From: Streptomyces antibioticus
Lineage (GTDB): Bacteria; Actinomycetota; Actinomycetes; Streptomycetales; Streptomycetaceae
Length of the DNA: 64,000 bases
NCBI RefSeq assembly: GCF_002019855.1
Contig: NZ_CM007717.1
Location: 496,001 to 560,000, forward strand
Direction: 5' to 3'
Each line of letters opens with the position of its first letter. The first letter of the stretch is position 1. The notes under the pieces were generated by a model that worked only from the letters and a program-made list of their open reading frames with translations, was not told the DNA's origin and made no database searches. A program made the translations under genes and the position numbers. This document shows, piece after piece, positions 15,181 to 24,639 of the stretch.

Positions 15181-16668
15181 TCAGGCGGTCGGTGCCACGA
15201 TCTCCCGCTTGAGGATCTTGCCGCTGGGGCCGGTCGGCAGGGTGTCCACGAGCCACACCTCGCGCGGGTACTTGTAGGCCGCCACCCGCTCCTTGACGAA
15301 CTCCCGCAGCTCGTCGGGCGTCGCCCCGGCGCCCGGGCGCAGCACGACCGCGGCGGCGATCTCCTCGCCCAGATGGTCGTCCGCCCGGCCCACCACGGCG
15401 GCCAGCGCGACCGCGGGGTGCTCGTGCAGGACCTCCTCGATCTCGCGCGGGTAGACGTTGTAGCCGCCGCGGATGATCATGTCCTTCTTGCGGTCCACGA
15501 TGTAGAAGTAGCCGTCCTCGTCCTGCCGTGCCAGGTCGCCCGAGCGCAGCCAGCCGTCCGGGATGGTGGCGGCCGTCTCCTCCGGACGGTTCCAGTACTC
15601 CTTCATCACGTTCGGCCCGCGCACCGCCAGCTCGCCGATCTCGCCGGGCGCGACGTCCTGGCCCTTGTCGTCGAGCAGCCGCACCTCCACGTCCCGGATC
15701 GGGGTGCCGATGGACCCGGCCTTGCGCGGCCGGTCGGGGTGGTTGAAGGTGACCACCGGGCTGGTCTCGGACATGCCGAAGCCCTCCAGGACGGCGCAGC
15801 CGAAGCGGCGCTCGAAGCCGTGCAGGATCTCCACCGGCAGCGACGCGCCGCCCGAGATGCACATCCGCAGCGTGGAGACGTCCGCGTCCGACGGGTGCTG
15901 GAGCAGCGCCGCGTACATGGTCGGCACGCCTTCGAACACCGTGGCCCGGTCGCGGGCGACGGCGTCCAGCACGGCCTGCGGGTCGAAGCGCGGGATCAGG
16001 GTGAGCGAGGCACCGCCGCGCACGGTCGCGCTCATGGTGCAGATCTGGCCGAAGATGTGGAACAGCGGAAGGCAGCCGACCACCACGTCCTCGGGCGTCA
16101 TCCGCTGCACATGGACCGTGTTGACCTCGGTGTTGTGCCGCAGCCCGCCGTGGGTGAGCGCGGCGCCCTTGGGCCGGCCGGTGGTGCCGGAGGTGTAGAG
16201 CAGCACGGCCACGTCGTCGTCCGCCGTCGCGGCGGTCTCCGCCAGCGGCTCGTGACCCGCGAGCAGCTCCGCGAACGCGGCCGGTTCGACCGCGAGATGC
16301 CGCACCCCGGCGGCGGCCGCGCCCTGCGCGCCCTCTCCGGGCGCCTGGTGCCACTCGAACAGCAGCGCCGCCCCGGAGTCGTCGAGGTGGTACTCCGTCT
16401 CCCGCGTCTTCAGCAGCGGGTTCATCGGTACGACGACGGCGCCGGCGCGCAGGATGCCGTAGTACAGGACGACGAACTCGGGGACGTTCGGCAGCATCAG
16501 GGCGACCCGGTCCCCCGGCCGGATCCCCTCGGCCCGCAGCAGGGCGGCGGCGCGGGCGCTGCGCTCGTTCAGCTCGGCGTAGTCGGTGACCTGTCCCGCG
16601 AAGCGCAGGGCGGGCCGTTCCGGCTGCCGTCCGGCCGTCTCCTCCAGGAACTGCGCCAGATTGGCCAT
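15181..16668 (-). CDS. Long-chain fatty-acid-CoA ligase / AMP-binding enzyme
   Basis: The 495-residue product belongs to the ANL superfamily. The P-loop-like motif is LLYTSGTTGRPKGAALTH (about residues 152-170). The A5 region is GFGMSETSPV, the A7 motif includes GWLRSGDLARQDEDGYF, and the hinge is VDRKKDMIIRGGYNVYP. The A10 catalytic lysine lies in PTGPSGKILKREI near the C terminus. It adenylates a carboxylic acid, probably a fatty acid, and transfers it to CoA. The ATG at 16668 has GGAGGC upstream, and the family N terminus (NLAQFLEETA) follows. It is divergent from a PucR-type regulator, which may control it. Confidence 0.9.
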   Translation of the reverse strand: MANLAQFLEETAGRQPERPALRFAGQVTDYAELNERSARAAALLRAEGIRPGDRVALMLPNVPEFVVLYYGILRAGAVVVPMNPLLKTRETEYHLDDSGAALLFEWHQAPGEGAQGAAAAGVRHLAVEPAAFAELLAGHEPLAETAATADDDVAVLLYTSGTTGRPKGAALTHGGLRHNTEVNTVHVQRMTPEDVVVGCLPLFHIFGQICTMSATVRGGASLTLIPRFDPQAVLDAVARDRATVFEGVPTMYAALLQHPSDADVSTLRMCISGGASLPVEILHGFERRFGCAVLEGFGMSETSPVVTFNHPDRPRKAGSIGTPIRDVEVRLLDDKGQDVAPGEIGELAVRGPNVMKEYWNRPEETAATIPDGWLRSGDLARQDEDGYFYIVDRKKDMIIRGGYNVYPREIEEVLHEHPAVALAAVVGRADDHLGEEIAAAVVLRPGAGATPDELREFVKERVAAYKYPREVWLVDTLPTGPSGKILKREIVAPTA

Positions 16669-16817
16669 ACCCGCCTCCACGAATGTCACCGTCGAAATCC
16701 GCCGTTCACGTGGACGACATGCTGCTGCCACCGATGGCGGCGGCCTATGGGCGGTACGACAGCGTCTGCCGCGCCGGATTGTTCCCGGGGACAAGAAGGC
16801 GGCGTTAAGCTGCGGTG

Positions 16818-18017
16818 ATGGATCTGTCCGGTGTGGCCTCGGCCCTGCACGCGCGGCTTCCCGAGCTGGGCGAGCTGATGGCGGAGCGCATCCGCGCGGA
16901 CGTCGACGCCTATCAGGACACGTCCCTCATCCCGTACGACTCGCTGCGCCGCTCCTGCACCGCCAACGCCGATCTCGTCCTGAGCCACTTCAGCCGCGGC
17001 GGCGATCCGGACGCGAGCCCGGCCCGGGACACCGGCCGGATGCGGGCCGAGCAGGGCATGCCGCTGGCGGACACGCTCCACGCGTACCGGATCGGCTTCG
17101 AGCTGCTGTGGTCGGAGATCGTCGCCGAGTCGCGGACCCACCCGGAGGTCAGCGACGCCGAGCTGGTGTCGCTGTCGGCGGAGATCTGGGCGCTGTTCGG
17201 CCGCTACGCGGAGGCCGTCGCGGCGGCCCACCGGGAGACCACCGCCGAGCTGACCCAGCAGCGCGAGGCGCGGCGCTCGGCACTGGTGGAGGCGCTGTTC
17301 ACCGGTGTCCTCGTCGACCGCACCACGCTGTGGGAGGCGGCCCGCGAGCTGGGCCTGCCCGAGCACGGGCCGTACGCGGTCGCCGCGGCGGTGGCCAGCG
17401 CGCCCGGTGTGGAACCCCTGGCGGGCGTGGAGACCACGCTGCGCCGCGCCCGGCTCCCCTCGGCCTGGCGGCTGCTGCCCGACCAGCAGATCGGTGTGGT
17501 CGCGCTGGCCGCGCCGGACGCGGAGAGCACCTGGCTGCGGGTCCTGCGCCGGGCCCGGGCCCGGATCGGGGTCAGCCCCTCCTTCGACGCGCTGCGGGAT
17601 GCGCCCCAGGCGCTGCGCTTCGCGCGGCTGGCGCTGACCGGGCTGGCCGGCACCGGGCCGGGCGTCGCCCGGTTCGACGACAACCCGCTGGCCATGCTGG
17701 TGGCGGCCGCCCCGTCCGAGGCGGCGCATCTGACCGAGGTGGTCCTCGCCCCGCTGCTGCGGCTGCCGGTGGCGGAGCGGGCGCGGCTGCTGGAGACCCT
17801 GGAGCACTGGTTCGCGGCGGCCGGCTCCGCCGCGGACGCCGCGCGGACCCTGTTCGTCCACCCCAACACCGTCCGCTACCGGCTGCGGCGCGTCGAGGAG
17901 CTGCTGGCCCGCCCCCTGTCCGACCCCCGCACGGCCGCCGACCTGGGCGCGGCGCTGCTCGCGCACCGCACCACCGGGGCGGGCCGGGGGCCGGAGGGCA
18001 CCGCGGGAGGGCCCTGA
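16818..18017 (+). CDS. PucR-family transcriptional regulator
   Basis: The 399-residue product has an N-terminal helical ligand-sensing region (about 1-160). A variable middle domain leads to the PucR C-terminal helix-turn-helix, seen as GSAADAARTLFVHPNTVRYR followed by LRRVEELLARPL (about residues 338-370). GTG at 16815 immediately precedes the ATG at 16818, so the exact start is uncertain by one codon. It is divergent from the acyl-CoA ligase across 149 bp, consistent with control of that gene. Family members in Streptomyces often sit beside fatty-acid or purine catabolic genes; the effector is unknown. Confidence 0.85.
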   Translation: MDLSGVASALHARLPELGELMAERIRADVDAYQDTSLIPYDSLRRSCTANADLVLSHFSRGGDPDASPARDTGRMRAEQGMPLADTLHAYRIGFELLWSEIVAESRTHPEVSDAELVSLSAEIWALFGRYAEAVAAAHRETTAELTQQREARRSALVEALFTGVLVDRTTLWEAARELGLPEHGPYAVAAAVASAPGVEPLAGVETTLRRARLPSAWRLLPDQQIGVVALAAPDAESTWLRVLRRARARIGVSPSFDALRDAPQALRFARLALTGLAGTGPGVARFDDNPLAMLVAAAPSEAAHLTEVVLAPLLRLPVAERARLLETLEHWFAAAGSAADAARTLFVHPNTVRYRLRRVEELLARPLSDPRTAADLGAALLAHRTTGAGRGPEGTAGGP

Positions 18018-18126
18018 GAGGTGGGCGGGGTCCGGGACACAGAGCGCATCGGGATGACCGCGGAGTGTCGTCGCTCCTATGGTGGAACGGCACGAAGACG
18101 CCCGGCGCGAACCAGACAGGCAGGTC

Positions 18127-19356
18127 ATGAGGAAACCGCAGATCGACTACGCGGCGGTCTTCCGGGCCCTGCCCGGCATGGTGGCGCTGCTCACCCCCGA
18201 CCTGGTGTACGCCGACGCCAACGACGACTTCCTGCGGCTCGCCGGACGCACCCGCGACCAGCTCCTCGGCCGCTACATCTTCGACGTCTTCCCCGAGAAC
18301 CCCAACGACGCGGCCGCCGCCGGCCGGCGGGAGACCGAGGCGTCGATGCTGCGGGTGGTGGCGTCGGGCGAGCGCGACACCATGGCGCTGCTGCGCTACG
18401 ACATCGAGGACCCGGCGCGGCCGGGGGTCTGGCAGGAGCACTACTGGAGCCCGGTCAACGCCCCCGTCCTCGGCCCCGACGGCAAGGTGGCGCTGGTCGT
18501 GCACCGGGTCGAGGAGATCACCGAGCTGATCCGGGCCCGCGGCAATCCGGGCGACGACGACCGGGCCCGGGTCCTGGAGGCCGAGCTGTACACCCGGGCG
18601 CGGGAACTCCAGGAGGTCAACGAACGGCTGCGCCGGGCGCACGCGCGGGAGCGTGAGGTCGCCCTCGCGCTCCAGGCGGCGATGCTGCCCGCGCCGGGCC
18701 CGGCCGGACGGCACGCGGCGGCCGTGCGCTACCGACCCGCCACCGGCGCGCTGAACGTGTGCGGTGACTGGTACGACCTGGTCGACCTGCCCGGCGGCGA
18801 TCTCGCGGTCGCGGTCGGTGACGTCGTCGGCCACGGTCTGGCCGCCGCCTGTGTGATGGGGCAGCTCCGCAGCGCCCTGAGCGCGGCCTGCCGGGTCGCC
18901 GACGGGCCCGCCCAGGCGCTGGAGGCGCTCGGCCTGTACGCCCGCTCGGTGGAGGGCGCCGAATCCACGACCGTCGTGACGGCCTTCGTCGACCGGGCCG
19001 CCCGTACCGTCACCTACAGCTCCGCCGGGCATCCGCCGCCGGCCCTGCTGCACCCCGACGGCACCGTGACCTTCCTCGACCGGGCCACCGACCCGCCGCT
19101 CGCGGCCCGCCCCGAGCACCTGGCCCGCCCGCAGACCCGTACCTCCTTCGAGGAGGGCGCCACGCTGGTCCTGTACACCGACGGGCTGATCGAACGCCGT
19201 ACCGAGGACATCGACGCGAGTCTGGCCCGGCTCGCGGACTCCCTCGCCCGGCATCGCGCCCGGGACCCGGAATCGCTCGCCGACGCGCTCCTCACGGACC
19301 TCCTGCCGGCGGCCGGCAACAGCGACGACACCGCGCTCGTCGTCATCCGGCTCTGA
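18127..19356 (+). CDS. PAS-domain SpoIIE-type serine phosphatase
   Basis: The 409-residue product has a PAS domain (about residues 10-130, with a VYADANDDFLRLAGRTRDQL core). A coiled-coil linker (about 145-190) and a PP2C-like SpoIIE domain (about 195-409) follow. Metal-binding acidic residues are visible in NVCGDWYDLVDLPGGDL, AVGDVVGHG, LYTDGLIE and the C-terminal GNSDDTALVV. Such enzymes dephosphorylate anti-anti-sigma factors in partner-switching cascades. No anti-sigma or antagonist gene is adjacent, so the partner is elsewhere. An in-frame ATG at 18079 is a possible alternative start; 18127 is preferred because the PAS domain begins soon after. Confidence 0.88.
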   Translation: MRKPQIDYAAVFRALPGMVALLTPDLVYADANDDFLRLAGRTRDQLLGRYIFDVFPENPNDAAAAGRRETEASMLRVVASGERDTMALLRYDIEDPARPGVWQEHYWSPVNAPVLGPDGKVALVVHRVEEITELIRARGNPGDDDRARVLEAELYTRARELQEVNERLRRAHAREREVALALQAAMLPAPGPAGRHAAAVRYRPATGALNVCGDWYDLVDLPGGDLAVAVGDVVGHGLAAACVMGQLRSALSAACRVADGPAQALEALGLYARSVEGAESTTVVTAFVDRAARTVTYSSAGHPPPALLHPDGTVTFLDRATDPPLAARPEHLARPQTRTSFEEGATLVLYTDGLIERRTEDIDASLARLADSLARHRARDPESLADALLTDLLPAAGNSDDTALVVIRL

Positions 19357-19494
19357 CCCCGCGCCCCCGGCCACCGGCGTCCCGGCCCTGCGAAGACGGC
19401 CCGGCGGGCGGACAGTGGAAGGAGGAACGTACGGAACGCCGACGCCTCGCGCCGCGCCGATCCGGTGCCGTGGGCGGGATCGGAGTCGATCGCC

Positions 19495-20160
19495 ATGACC
19501 ACCCCGGCACCCACGCCCGGCCTTCCGGTCCGGGTCACCGCGCGCCTGGACGCACCGCTCTCCCGCTGGCTCTGGCTGGTGAAATGGATCCTGGTCATCC
19601 CGCACGTCGTGGTGCTCTTCTTCCTGTGGATCGCCTTCACCCTGGTGGGCCTGATCGCCTTCTTCGCGATCCTGTTCACCGCGCGCTACCCGCGCCCCCT
19701 GTTCGACTTCAATCTCGGCGTGCTGCGCTGGAGCTGGCGGGTCAGCTTCTACTCGTACGGCGCCCTGGCCACCGACCGCTATCCGCCGTTCAGCCTGCGT
19801 GAGGAGCCGGACTATCCGGCACGGCTGGACGTCGCCTACCCCGAACGGCTCTCCCGGGGCCTGGTCCTCGTCAAGTGGTGGCTGCTGGCCATCCCGCACT
19901 ACATCGTCGTCGGCTTCTTCGTCGGCGGCTGGCACGCCGGCTGGTGGGGCGGCGGGCTGGTGGCCGTCCTGACCGTGATCGCGGCCGTGATCCTGCTCTT
20001 CACCGAGCGCTACCCGCGGGACCTGTTCGACCTGATCGTCGGCCTCAACCGGTGGGTGCTGCGGCTCGCCGCCTACACCTCCCTGATGACGGACGTCTAT
20101 CCGCCGTTCCGCCTCGACATGGGCGGCGACGAGCCGAGCGTCCTGCGCAAGACACCCTGA
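19495..20160 (+). CDS. DUF4389 membrane protein
   Basis: The 221-residue product holds two similar halves, each with a LVKW..(I/L)PH(V/Y) opening, hydrophobic helices, an RYPR..(L/F)FD motif and a (D/S)(R/V)YPPF ending. About four membrane helices are present (about 26-60 and 125-170). This duplicated arrangement is characteristic of actinobacterial DUF4389 proteins, whose function is unknown. The ATG at 19495 is the first with family sequence following. It stands between the PAS-SpoIIE gene and a methyltransferase on the same strand, with no clear functional link. Confidence 0.8.
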   Translation: MTTPAPTPGLPVRVTARLDAPLSRWLWLVKWILVIPHVVVLFFLWIAFTLVGLIAFFAILFTARYPRPLFDFNLGVLRWSWRVSFYSYGALATDRYPPFSLREEPDYPARLDVAYPERLSRGLVLVKWWLLAIPHYIVVGFFVGGWHAGWWGGGLVAVLTVIAAVILLFTERYPRDLFDLIVGLNRWVLRLAAYTSLMTDVYPPFRLDMGGDEPSVLRKTP

Positions 20161-20194
20161 GCCGCCGCTCCCGCCGTACGACGGAGGTGACCGC

Positions 20195-21262
20195 GTGGCC
20201 GGTACCGGATCAGGGGCGATGGGCAGCGGATACGGCCGCCACTCCGCCGCCCAGCACGCCGGGCTCCAGGCCGCCGTCGGCCTGCTCGACCGCGCCCTGG
20301 CCGCCGCGCCCGTGCCCGCCGACGACCGCGCCTTCCGGGTGGCGGACCTCGGCTGCGCCTCGGGGACCAACGCGATGGAGCCGATGGCCCGCACCGTCGC
20401 CGCCGTGCGCGCCCGCCGCCCCGGCACACCGGTCTGGGTCACCCACACCGACATCCCCGCGAACGACTTCGGCGCGCTGTTCGCCACCCTGACGGGACCG
20501 TCGTCCTACGCCCACGCCCCCGGCGTGCACGCCTGCGCCCAGGCACGCTCCTTCTTCGAGCCGCTGTTCCCGCCGGGCGAACTGCATCTGGCGTGGTCCT
20601 CGATCGCCGTGCACTGGCTGTCCCGGGTCCCGCTGCCGGTCGAGGGGCACATCTACGGCTCCCGGGCGCGGGGCGCCGCCCGGGACGCGCTGCGCGAACG
20701 GTCCGCGCGGGACTGGGACGCCTTCCTCGGCCACCGTGCCGACGAACTCGCGCCGGGCGGCCAGCTCGTCGTGGTGGGCGGTGCCGCGACGGACGACGGA
20801 CTCAGCGGCGCCGAGGGCCTGTTCGACCTGGCGGTGGCCGAACTGGAGCACCTCGTGGACCAGGGGGTGCTGACCGGCGAGCAGGTGGCGGCGATGACGG
20901 TGCCGACCTGGAACCGCACGACGGCGGAGTTCACCGGACCCCTGCTCTCCGGCCCGTTCCGGGACCGGTTCCGGCTGGAGGAAGGGGAGTTCGTGGTGCT
21001 GGACGACCCGATGTGGGAGCGGTACACGGCGGACGGCGACCTGGAGGCGTACGCGGACGAGGTGGCGGCGTCGTTCATGGCGGCCTTCGGCCCCTCGCTG
21101 TTCGCCGGGATCCCCGAATCGGCCGCGACGGCCGGGCGGTTCGCCGAGGGGCTCACCGCCCGGGTCCGGGACCGGCCCGAGGAGGGGGCCGCCCGCTGGC
21201 GTGTCCAGCTCCTGCGGGCGACCCGCCTCGGCCATTCGGATGGGACTCACGCCGTGGCGTGA
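20195..21262 (+). CDS. SABATH-type SAM-dependent carboxyl methyltransferase
   Basis: The 355-residue product matches the SABATH family (salicylate/jasmonate/indole-acetate carboxyl methyltransferases). It has an N-terminal GSGYGRHSAAQ motif and SAM-binding VADLGCASGTN (about residues 49-59). The IPANDFGALF motif follows, then ARSFFEPLFPPGELHLAWSS with VHWLSRVP, and a helical cap supplying substrate residues. Such enzymes esterify small carboxylic acids and are best known from plants; bacterial members are a minority. The GTG at 20195 has GGAGGTGA 5 bp upstream. No biosynthetic gene lies beside it, so the substrate is unknown. A volatile methyl ester would be a plausible product, as inference. 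Confidence 0.85.
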   Translation: MAGTGSGAMGSGYGRHSAAQHAGLQAAVGLLDRALAAAPVPADDRAFRVADLGCASGTNAMEPMARTVAAVRARRPGTPVWVTHTDIPANDFGALFATLTGPSSYAHAPGVHACAQARSFFEPLFPPGELHLAWSSIAVHWLSRVPLPVEGHIYGSRARGAARDALRERSARDWDAFLGHRADELAPGGQLVVVGGAATDDGLSGAEGLFDLAVAELEHLVDQGVLTGEQVAAMTVPTWNRTTAEFTGPLLSGPFRDRFRLEEGEFVVLDDPMWERYTADGDLEAYADEVAASFMAAFGPSLFAGIPESAATAGRFAEGLTARVRDRPEEGAARWRVQLLRATRLGHSDGTHAVA

Positions 21263-21339
21263 CGGGCGCGCGGACAGCGGGCGTTCCCACGTCTAGGTTC
21301 GGGCGCTGTCTGTCCGCTCTTGCCGAAAGGTGCCCCACC

Positions 21340-21540
21340 ATGCGTGCTGTCCGTTCCGGTCTGACCGCCCTCGCCGCCTGCGCTCTCGTCCTCGTCGCCG
21401 GCGGGACCGCGGGTGCCGGGGTGTCCGTGGACGACTCCTCGGCCCCCTCGGTGACCATCGTGTTCGGCGACTGGGGTCAGTTCGCCGGGGACGACGTGTT
21501 CAACGCCGGCCACGACAACACGGTCGGCTCCAACAACTGA
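21340..21540 (+). CDS. Small secreted peptide, 66 residues
   Basis: A signal peptide (Arg at 2 and 6, hydrophobic core 8-21, AGA cleavage near residue 26) leaves a mature peptide of about 40 residues. It ends in GDWGQFAGDDVFNAGHDNTVGSNN-type Asn/Gly/Asp-rich sequence without cysteines. A GAAAGG site lies 9 bases before the ATG. The composition recalls chaplin- or rodlin-like surface peptides, but no family motif is present. It stands alone, convergent with the alpha-mannosidase gene with only 21 bp between stops. Function unknown. Confidence 0.65.
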   Translation: MRAVRSGLTALAACALVLVAGGTAGAGVSVDDSSAPSVTIVFGDWGQFAGDDVFNAGHDNTVGSNN

Positions 21541-21561
21541 CGACGCCCCAAGCGGGTTCGG

Positions 21562-24500
21562 CTAAGCCCTTCGCAGCCTCAGCGTCACGAGTTCGAACGG
21601 CCGCAGTCCTACGGTGATCCGGTCGCCGTCGGCCTCGGGCGCCGGGGCGTCGGGCAGGGGCCGTTCGAGCAGGTCGGTGACAGTGGCACCGGCGAGGGCG
21701 AAGCCCGTCGTGAGCGTGGTCCGGGCGCGGCCGCCGTGGGCCTCGTGGAAGCGCACCACCACGTCGCCGCTGCCGTCGTCGGCGAGTTTGACGGCCGTGA
21801 TCACCACCTGGTCCCGGTCGACGGCCACCAGCGGGGCGACGGCGTGGGCGCCGGTGACCGTGCGCGCGGGCAGGTTGAGCCGCCAGCCCTCGCGCACGGC
21901 GTCGCCGATCGTCGCCCCGGGCACCAGGGCGTGCCGGAAGCGGTGCACGCCCTGGTCGGTCTCGGGGTCGGGGAAGCGGGGCGCGCGCAGCAGGGAGACC
22001 CGCAGGGTCGTGGTGGTCCCGCCGTCCGCGCCGGGTTCGTCGCGGACCGCGCGGGTCACGTCGTGGCCGTAGGTCGTGTCGTTGACGACGGCGACGCCCC
22101 AGCCGGGTTCCTCCAGGTGCACGAACCGGTGGTTGCACGCCTCGAAGCGGGCTGCCTCCCAGCTCGTGTTGGTGTGGGTGGGCCGGTGGACGTGCCCGAA
22201 CTGGGTCTCGGACGCGTACCGTTCGGCGTGCACGTTGAGCGGGAAGGCGAGCTTGAGGAACTTCTCCGTCTCGTGCCAGTCGACCTCGGTGTCGATCACG
22301 AGCCGCCGTTCCCCGGCCGGGAGGGACAGCACCTGGACGGCCCGGGAGGCTCCGAAGGTCCGGACGATCCGCACGGACGCGCCGTCCTCCCCCGCCGTGA
22401 CCTCGTCGGCGTCGGTGAGGTCGGTGACGGTGTTGCGGTAGAACTCGTCGACGTCCCAGGCGTCCCACATGTTCGGGAAGTCGGGGTGCAGTTGGAGCAG
22501 GTTGGCGGCCCGGCCGGGTGCGACGGTCTCGCGGTCCGCCTCGATGTCGTGGACGGACACGACGAGTCCGCGCGCGTCGATCTCCACCCGCAGCAGCCCG
22601 TTGTCCAGGACGTGTCCGCCGTCCGGGCGAGCGGCGAGGGTCGTACGGCCGTGCGCGACGGGGGTGTTCGCGCCACCTGCCGGAACGCCGTCGCGGGCGT
22701 GCGGGGCGGCGTTGAAGACGAGCGGGATGATGCCCTCGCCGGCCAGGGACCGCTGGGCGGCGTCGATGATCGCGGTGAGTTCGGCGGCCACGCGGGCGTA
22801 CGTCGCCCGGGCCTCCCTGTGCACCCAGGCGATGGAGGAGCCGGGCAGGATGTCGTGGAACTGGTGGAGCAGCACCGTCTTCCAGATCCGGTCCAACTCG
22901 GCGTAGGGGTAAGGGAATCCGGTGCGTACGGCGGCGGTGGCGGCCCATAGTTCGGCCTCGCGCAGGAGGTGTTCGCTGCGGCGGTTGCCCTGTTTGGTGC
23001 CGGCCTGGCTGGTCAGGGTCGCGCGATGCAGTTCGAGATACAACTCCCCCACCCAGACCGGCGGTTCGGGATGTTCGGCCCGGGCCTTGGCGAAGAAGGC
23101 GGCCGGGGTCTCCCAGGTCACGGTGGCGGAGCCCTCCAGGTCACGGAGCCGGGCCGCCTTGGCGACCATCTCACGGGTGGTGCCGCCTCCGCCGTCGCCC
23201 CAGCCGGTGGGCGCGAGGGAGTGCCGGGCCACGCCCTTGTCCTTGAAGTTGCGGGCCGCGTGGGCGATCTCGGCGCCCTTCATGGAGCAGTTGTAGGTGT
23301 CGACGGGCGGGAAGTGGGTGAAGATCCGGGTGCCGTCGATGCCCTCCCAGCGGAAGGTGTGGTGGGGGAAGGTGTTCGTCCGCGACCAGGAGATCTTCTG
23401 GGTGAGGAGATAGCGGGAACCGGCCGCCTTGATGATCTGGGGCAGCCCGGCGGCGAAGCCGAAGGTGTCGGGCAGCCACGCCTCGTCGTTCTCGATGCCG
23501 AACTCGTCGAGGAAGAACCGCTTGCCGTGCACGAACTGACGGGCCATCGCCTCCGAGCCCGGCATGTTGGTGTCCGACTCCACCCACATCCCGCCGGCCG
23601 GCACGAACCGCCCGTCCGCGACGGCCTTCTTGACCCGGGCCCACACTTCGGGCCGGTGCTCCTTCACCCAGGCCCACTGCTGGGCCTGGGACATGGCGAA
23701 GACGAACTCGGGTTCGTCGTCGAGAAGCGCGGTCATGTTGGCGGTGGTGCGGGCGACCTTGCGGACCGTCTCGCGCAGCGGCCACAGCCAGGCGGAGTCG
23801 ATGTGGGCGTGGCCGACGGCGCTGATGCGGTGCGCGGAGGGCACGGCGGGTGCGGCGAGGACGGCGGCGAGCCGCGTGCGGGCCCGCGCCGCCGTACCGC
23901 CCACGTCCTGGAGGTCGACGGCGTCCAGGGCCTGCTCGACGGCGCGCAGGATGTCCCAGCGGCGGGCGGAGTCCACCGGCAGTTCCGCCATCAGCTCGCC
24001 GAGGACCTCCAGGTCCAGGACGAGCTGCCACACCGTCTCGTCGAAGACGGCGAGGTCCATCCGGACGAGGCTGTACTGCGGTGCGTCGCCGGCCGTCTCC
24101 TTGTCGCCCAACGGTGTCGGCAGGAAGGGGTGGTAGTCGAGGATCACCGGATTGGAGGCGGCCTCGATGTGCAGCCGCACCTCCTCACCACCCGCGACGG
24201 GCGCGCCGACACGCACCCACTGGTTGCGGGGGTTGAGTCCCTTCACGGGGGTGCCGTCGAGGCGGTACACGAGGCCCTCGCACTGGAAGCCGGGCATGTT
24301 CTCGTCGAACCCGAGGTCGAGAATCGCCTCGACGGTCCGGCCGGCCCAGGACTCGGGGACCGTCCCGGTGACCCGGAACCAGCTCGTCCCCCAGGGAGCA
24401 CCCCAGCGGGCGCCCACCGCGATCGGCTCGGGCTCGGCCGCCAGTCCCTCGGCGACGGGCACGGGCTCGCCGGGCGCGTGCCACACCGCCACGTCCAGCG

Positions 24501-24588
24501 GCACCGACTCCGGGTACACGGCGGGACGGAGGCGCTCGTCGAGGACACGCTTGAGCCGGGCTTCGACCAGGCTGCGGTCGTCATGCAT
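21562..24588 (-). CDS. GH38 alpha-mannosidase
   Basis: The 1008-residue product has the GH38 metal-binding motif GHAHIDSAWLWP (His260, His262, Asp264) and the nucleophile Asp374 in WLPDTFGFAAGLPQI. A helical middle domain and long beta-sandwich C-terminal domains follow, matching the length of family members. There is no signal peptide, so it acts in the cytoplasm. It would remove alpha-linked mannose from imported glycans. It is the last gene of an operon with ENGase, beta-mannosidase and ABC transporter genes, 51 bp after the ENGase stop. The ATG at 24588 has TTGGAG upstream. Confidence 0.93.
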   Translation of the reverse strand: MHDDRSLVEARLKRVLDERLRPAVYPESVPLDVAVWHAPGEPVPVAEGLAAEPEPIAVGARWGAPWGTSWFRVTGTVPESWAGRTVEAILDLGFDENMPGFQCEGLVYRLDGTPVKGLNPRNQWVRVGAPVAGGEEVRLHIEAASNPVILDYHPFLPTPLGDKETAGDAPQYSLVRMDLAVFDETVWQLVLDLEVLGELMAELPVDSARRWDILRAVEQALDAVDLQDVGGTAARARTRLAAVLAAPAVPSAHRISAVGHAHIDSAWLWPLRETVRKVARTTANMTALLDDEPEFVFAMSQAQQWAWVKEHRPEVWARVKKAVADGRFVPAGGMWVESDTNMPGSEAMARQFVHGKRFFLDEFGIENDEAWLPDTFGFAAGLPQIIKAAGSRYLLTQKISWSRTNTFPHHTFRWEGIDGTRIFTHFPPVDTYNCSMKGAEIAHAARNFKDKGVARHSLAPTGWGDGGGGTTREMVAKAARLRDLEGSATVTWETPAAFFAKARAEHPEPPVWVGELYLELHRATLTSQAGTKQGNRRSEHLLREAELWAATAAVRTGFPYPYAELDRIWKTVLLHQFHDILPGSSIAWVHREARATYARVAAELTAIIDAAQRSLAGEGIIPLVFNAAPHARDGVPAGGANTPVAHGRTTLAARPDGGHVLDNGLLRVEIDARGLVVSVHDIEADRETVAPGRAANLLQLHPDFPNMWDAWDVDEFYRNTVTDLTDADEVTAGEDGASVRIVRTFGASRAVQVLSLPAGERRLVIDTEVDWHETEKFLKLAFPLNVHAERYASETQFGHVHRPTHTNTSWEAARFEACNHRFVHLEEPGWGVAVVNDTTYGHDVTRAVRDEPGADGGTTTTLRVSLLRAPRFPDPETDQGVHRFRHALVPGATIGDAVREGWRLNLPARTVTGAHAVAPLVAVDRDQVVITAVKLADDGSGDVVVRFHEAHGGRARTTLTTGFALAGATVTDLLERPLPDAPAPEADGDRITVGLRPFELVTLRLRRA

Positions 24589-24639
24589 GCGGGGTGCTCC
24601 AAGGTGAGGGACGGGTGGGGGGACGGGTGGGGGGACGGG

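Noticed and set aside
13108..16818. A 1236-codon open frame on the plus strand
   Set aside because: It is wholly antisense to the GH5 hydrolase and acyl-CoA ligase genes, with a Gly/Arg/Val-rich composition and no domain. Such frames are usual in very high-G+C DNA.
17572..20487. A 971-codon minus-strand frame
   Set aside because: It is antisense to the PucR, phosphatase, DUF4389 and methyltransferase genes; Arg/Gly/Pro-rich, with no motifs.
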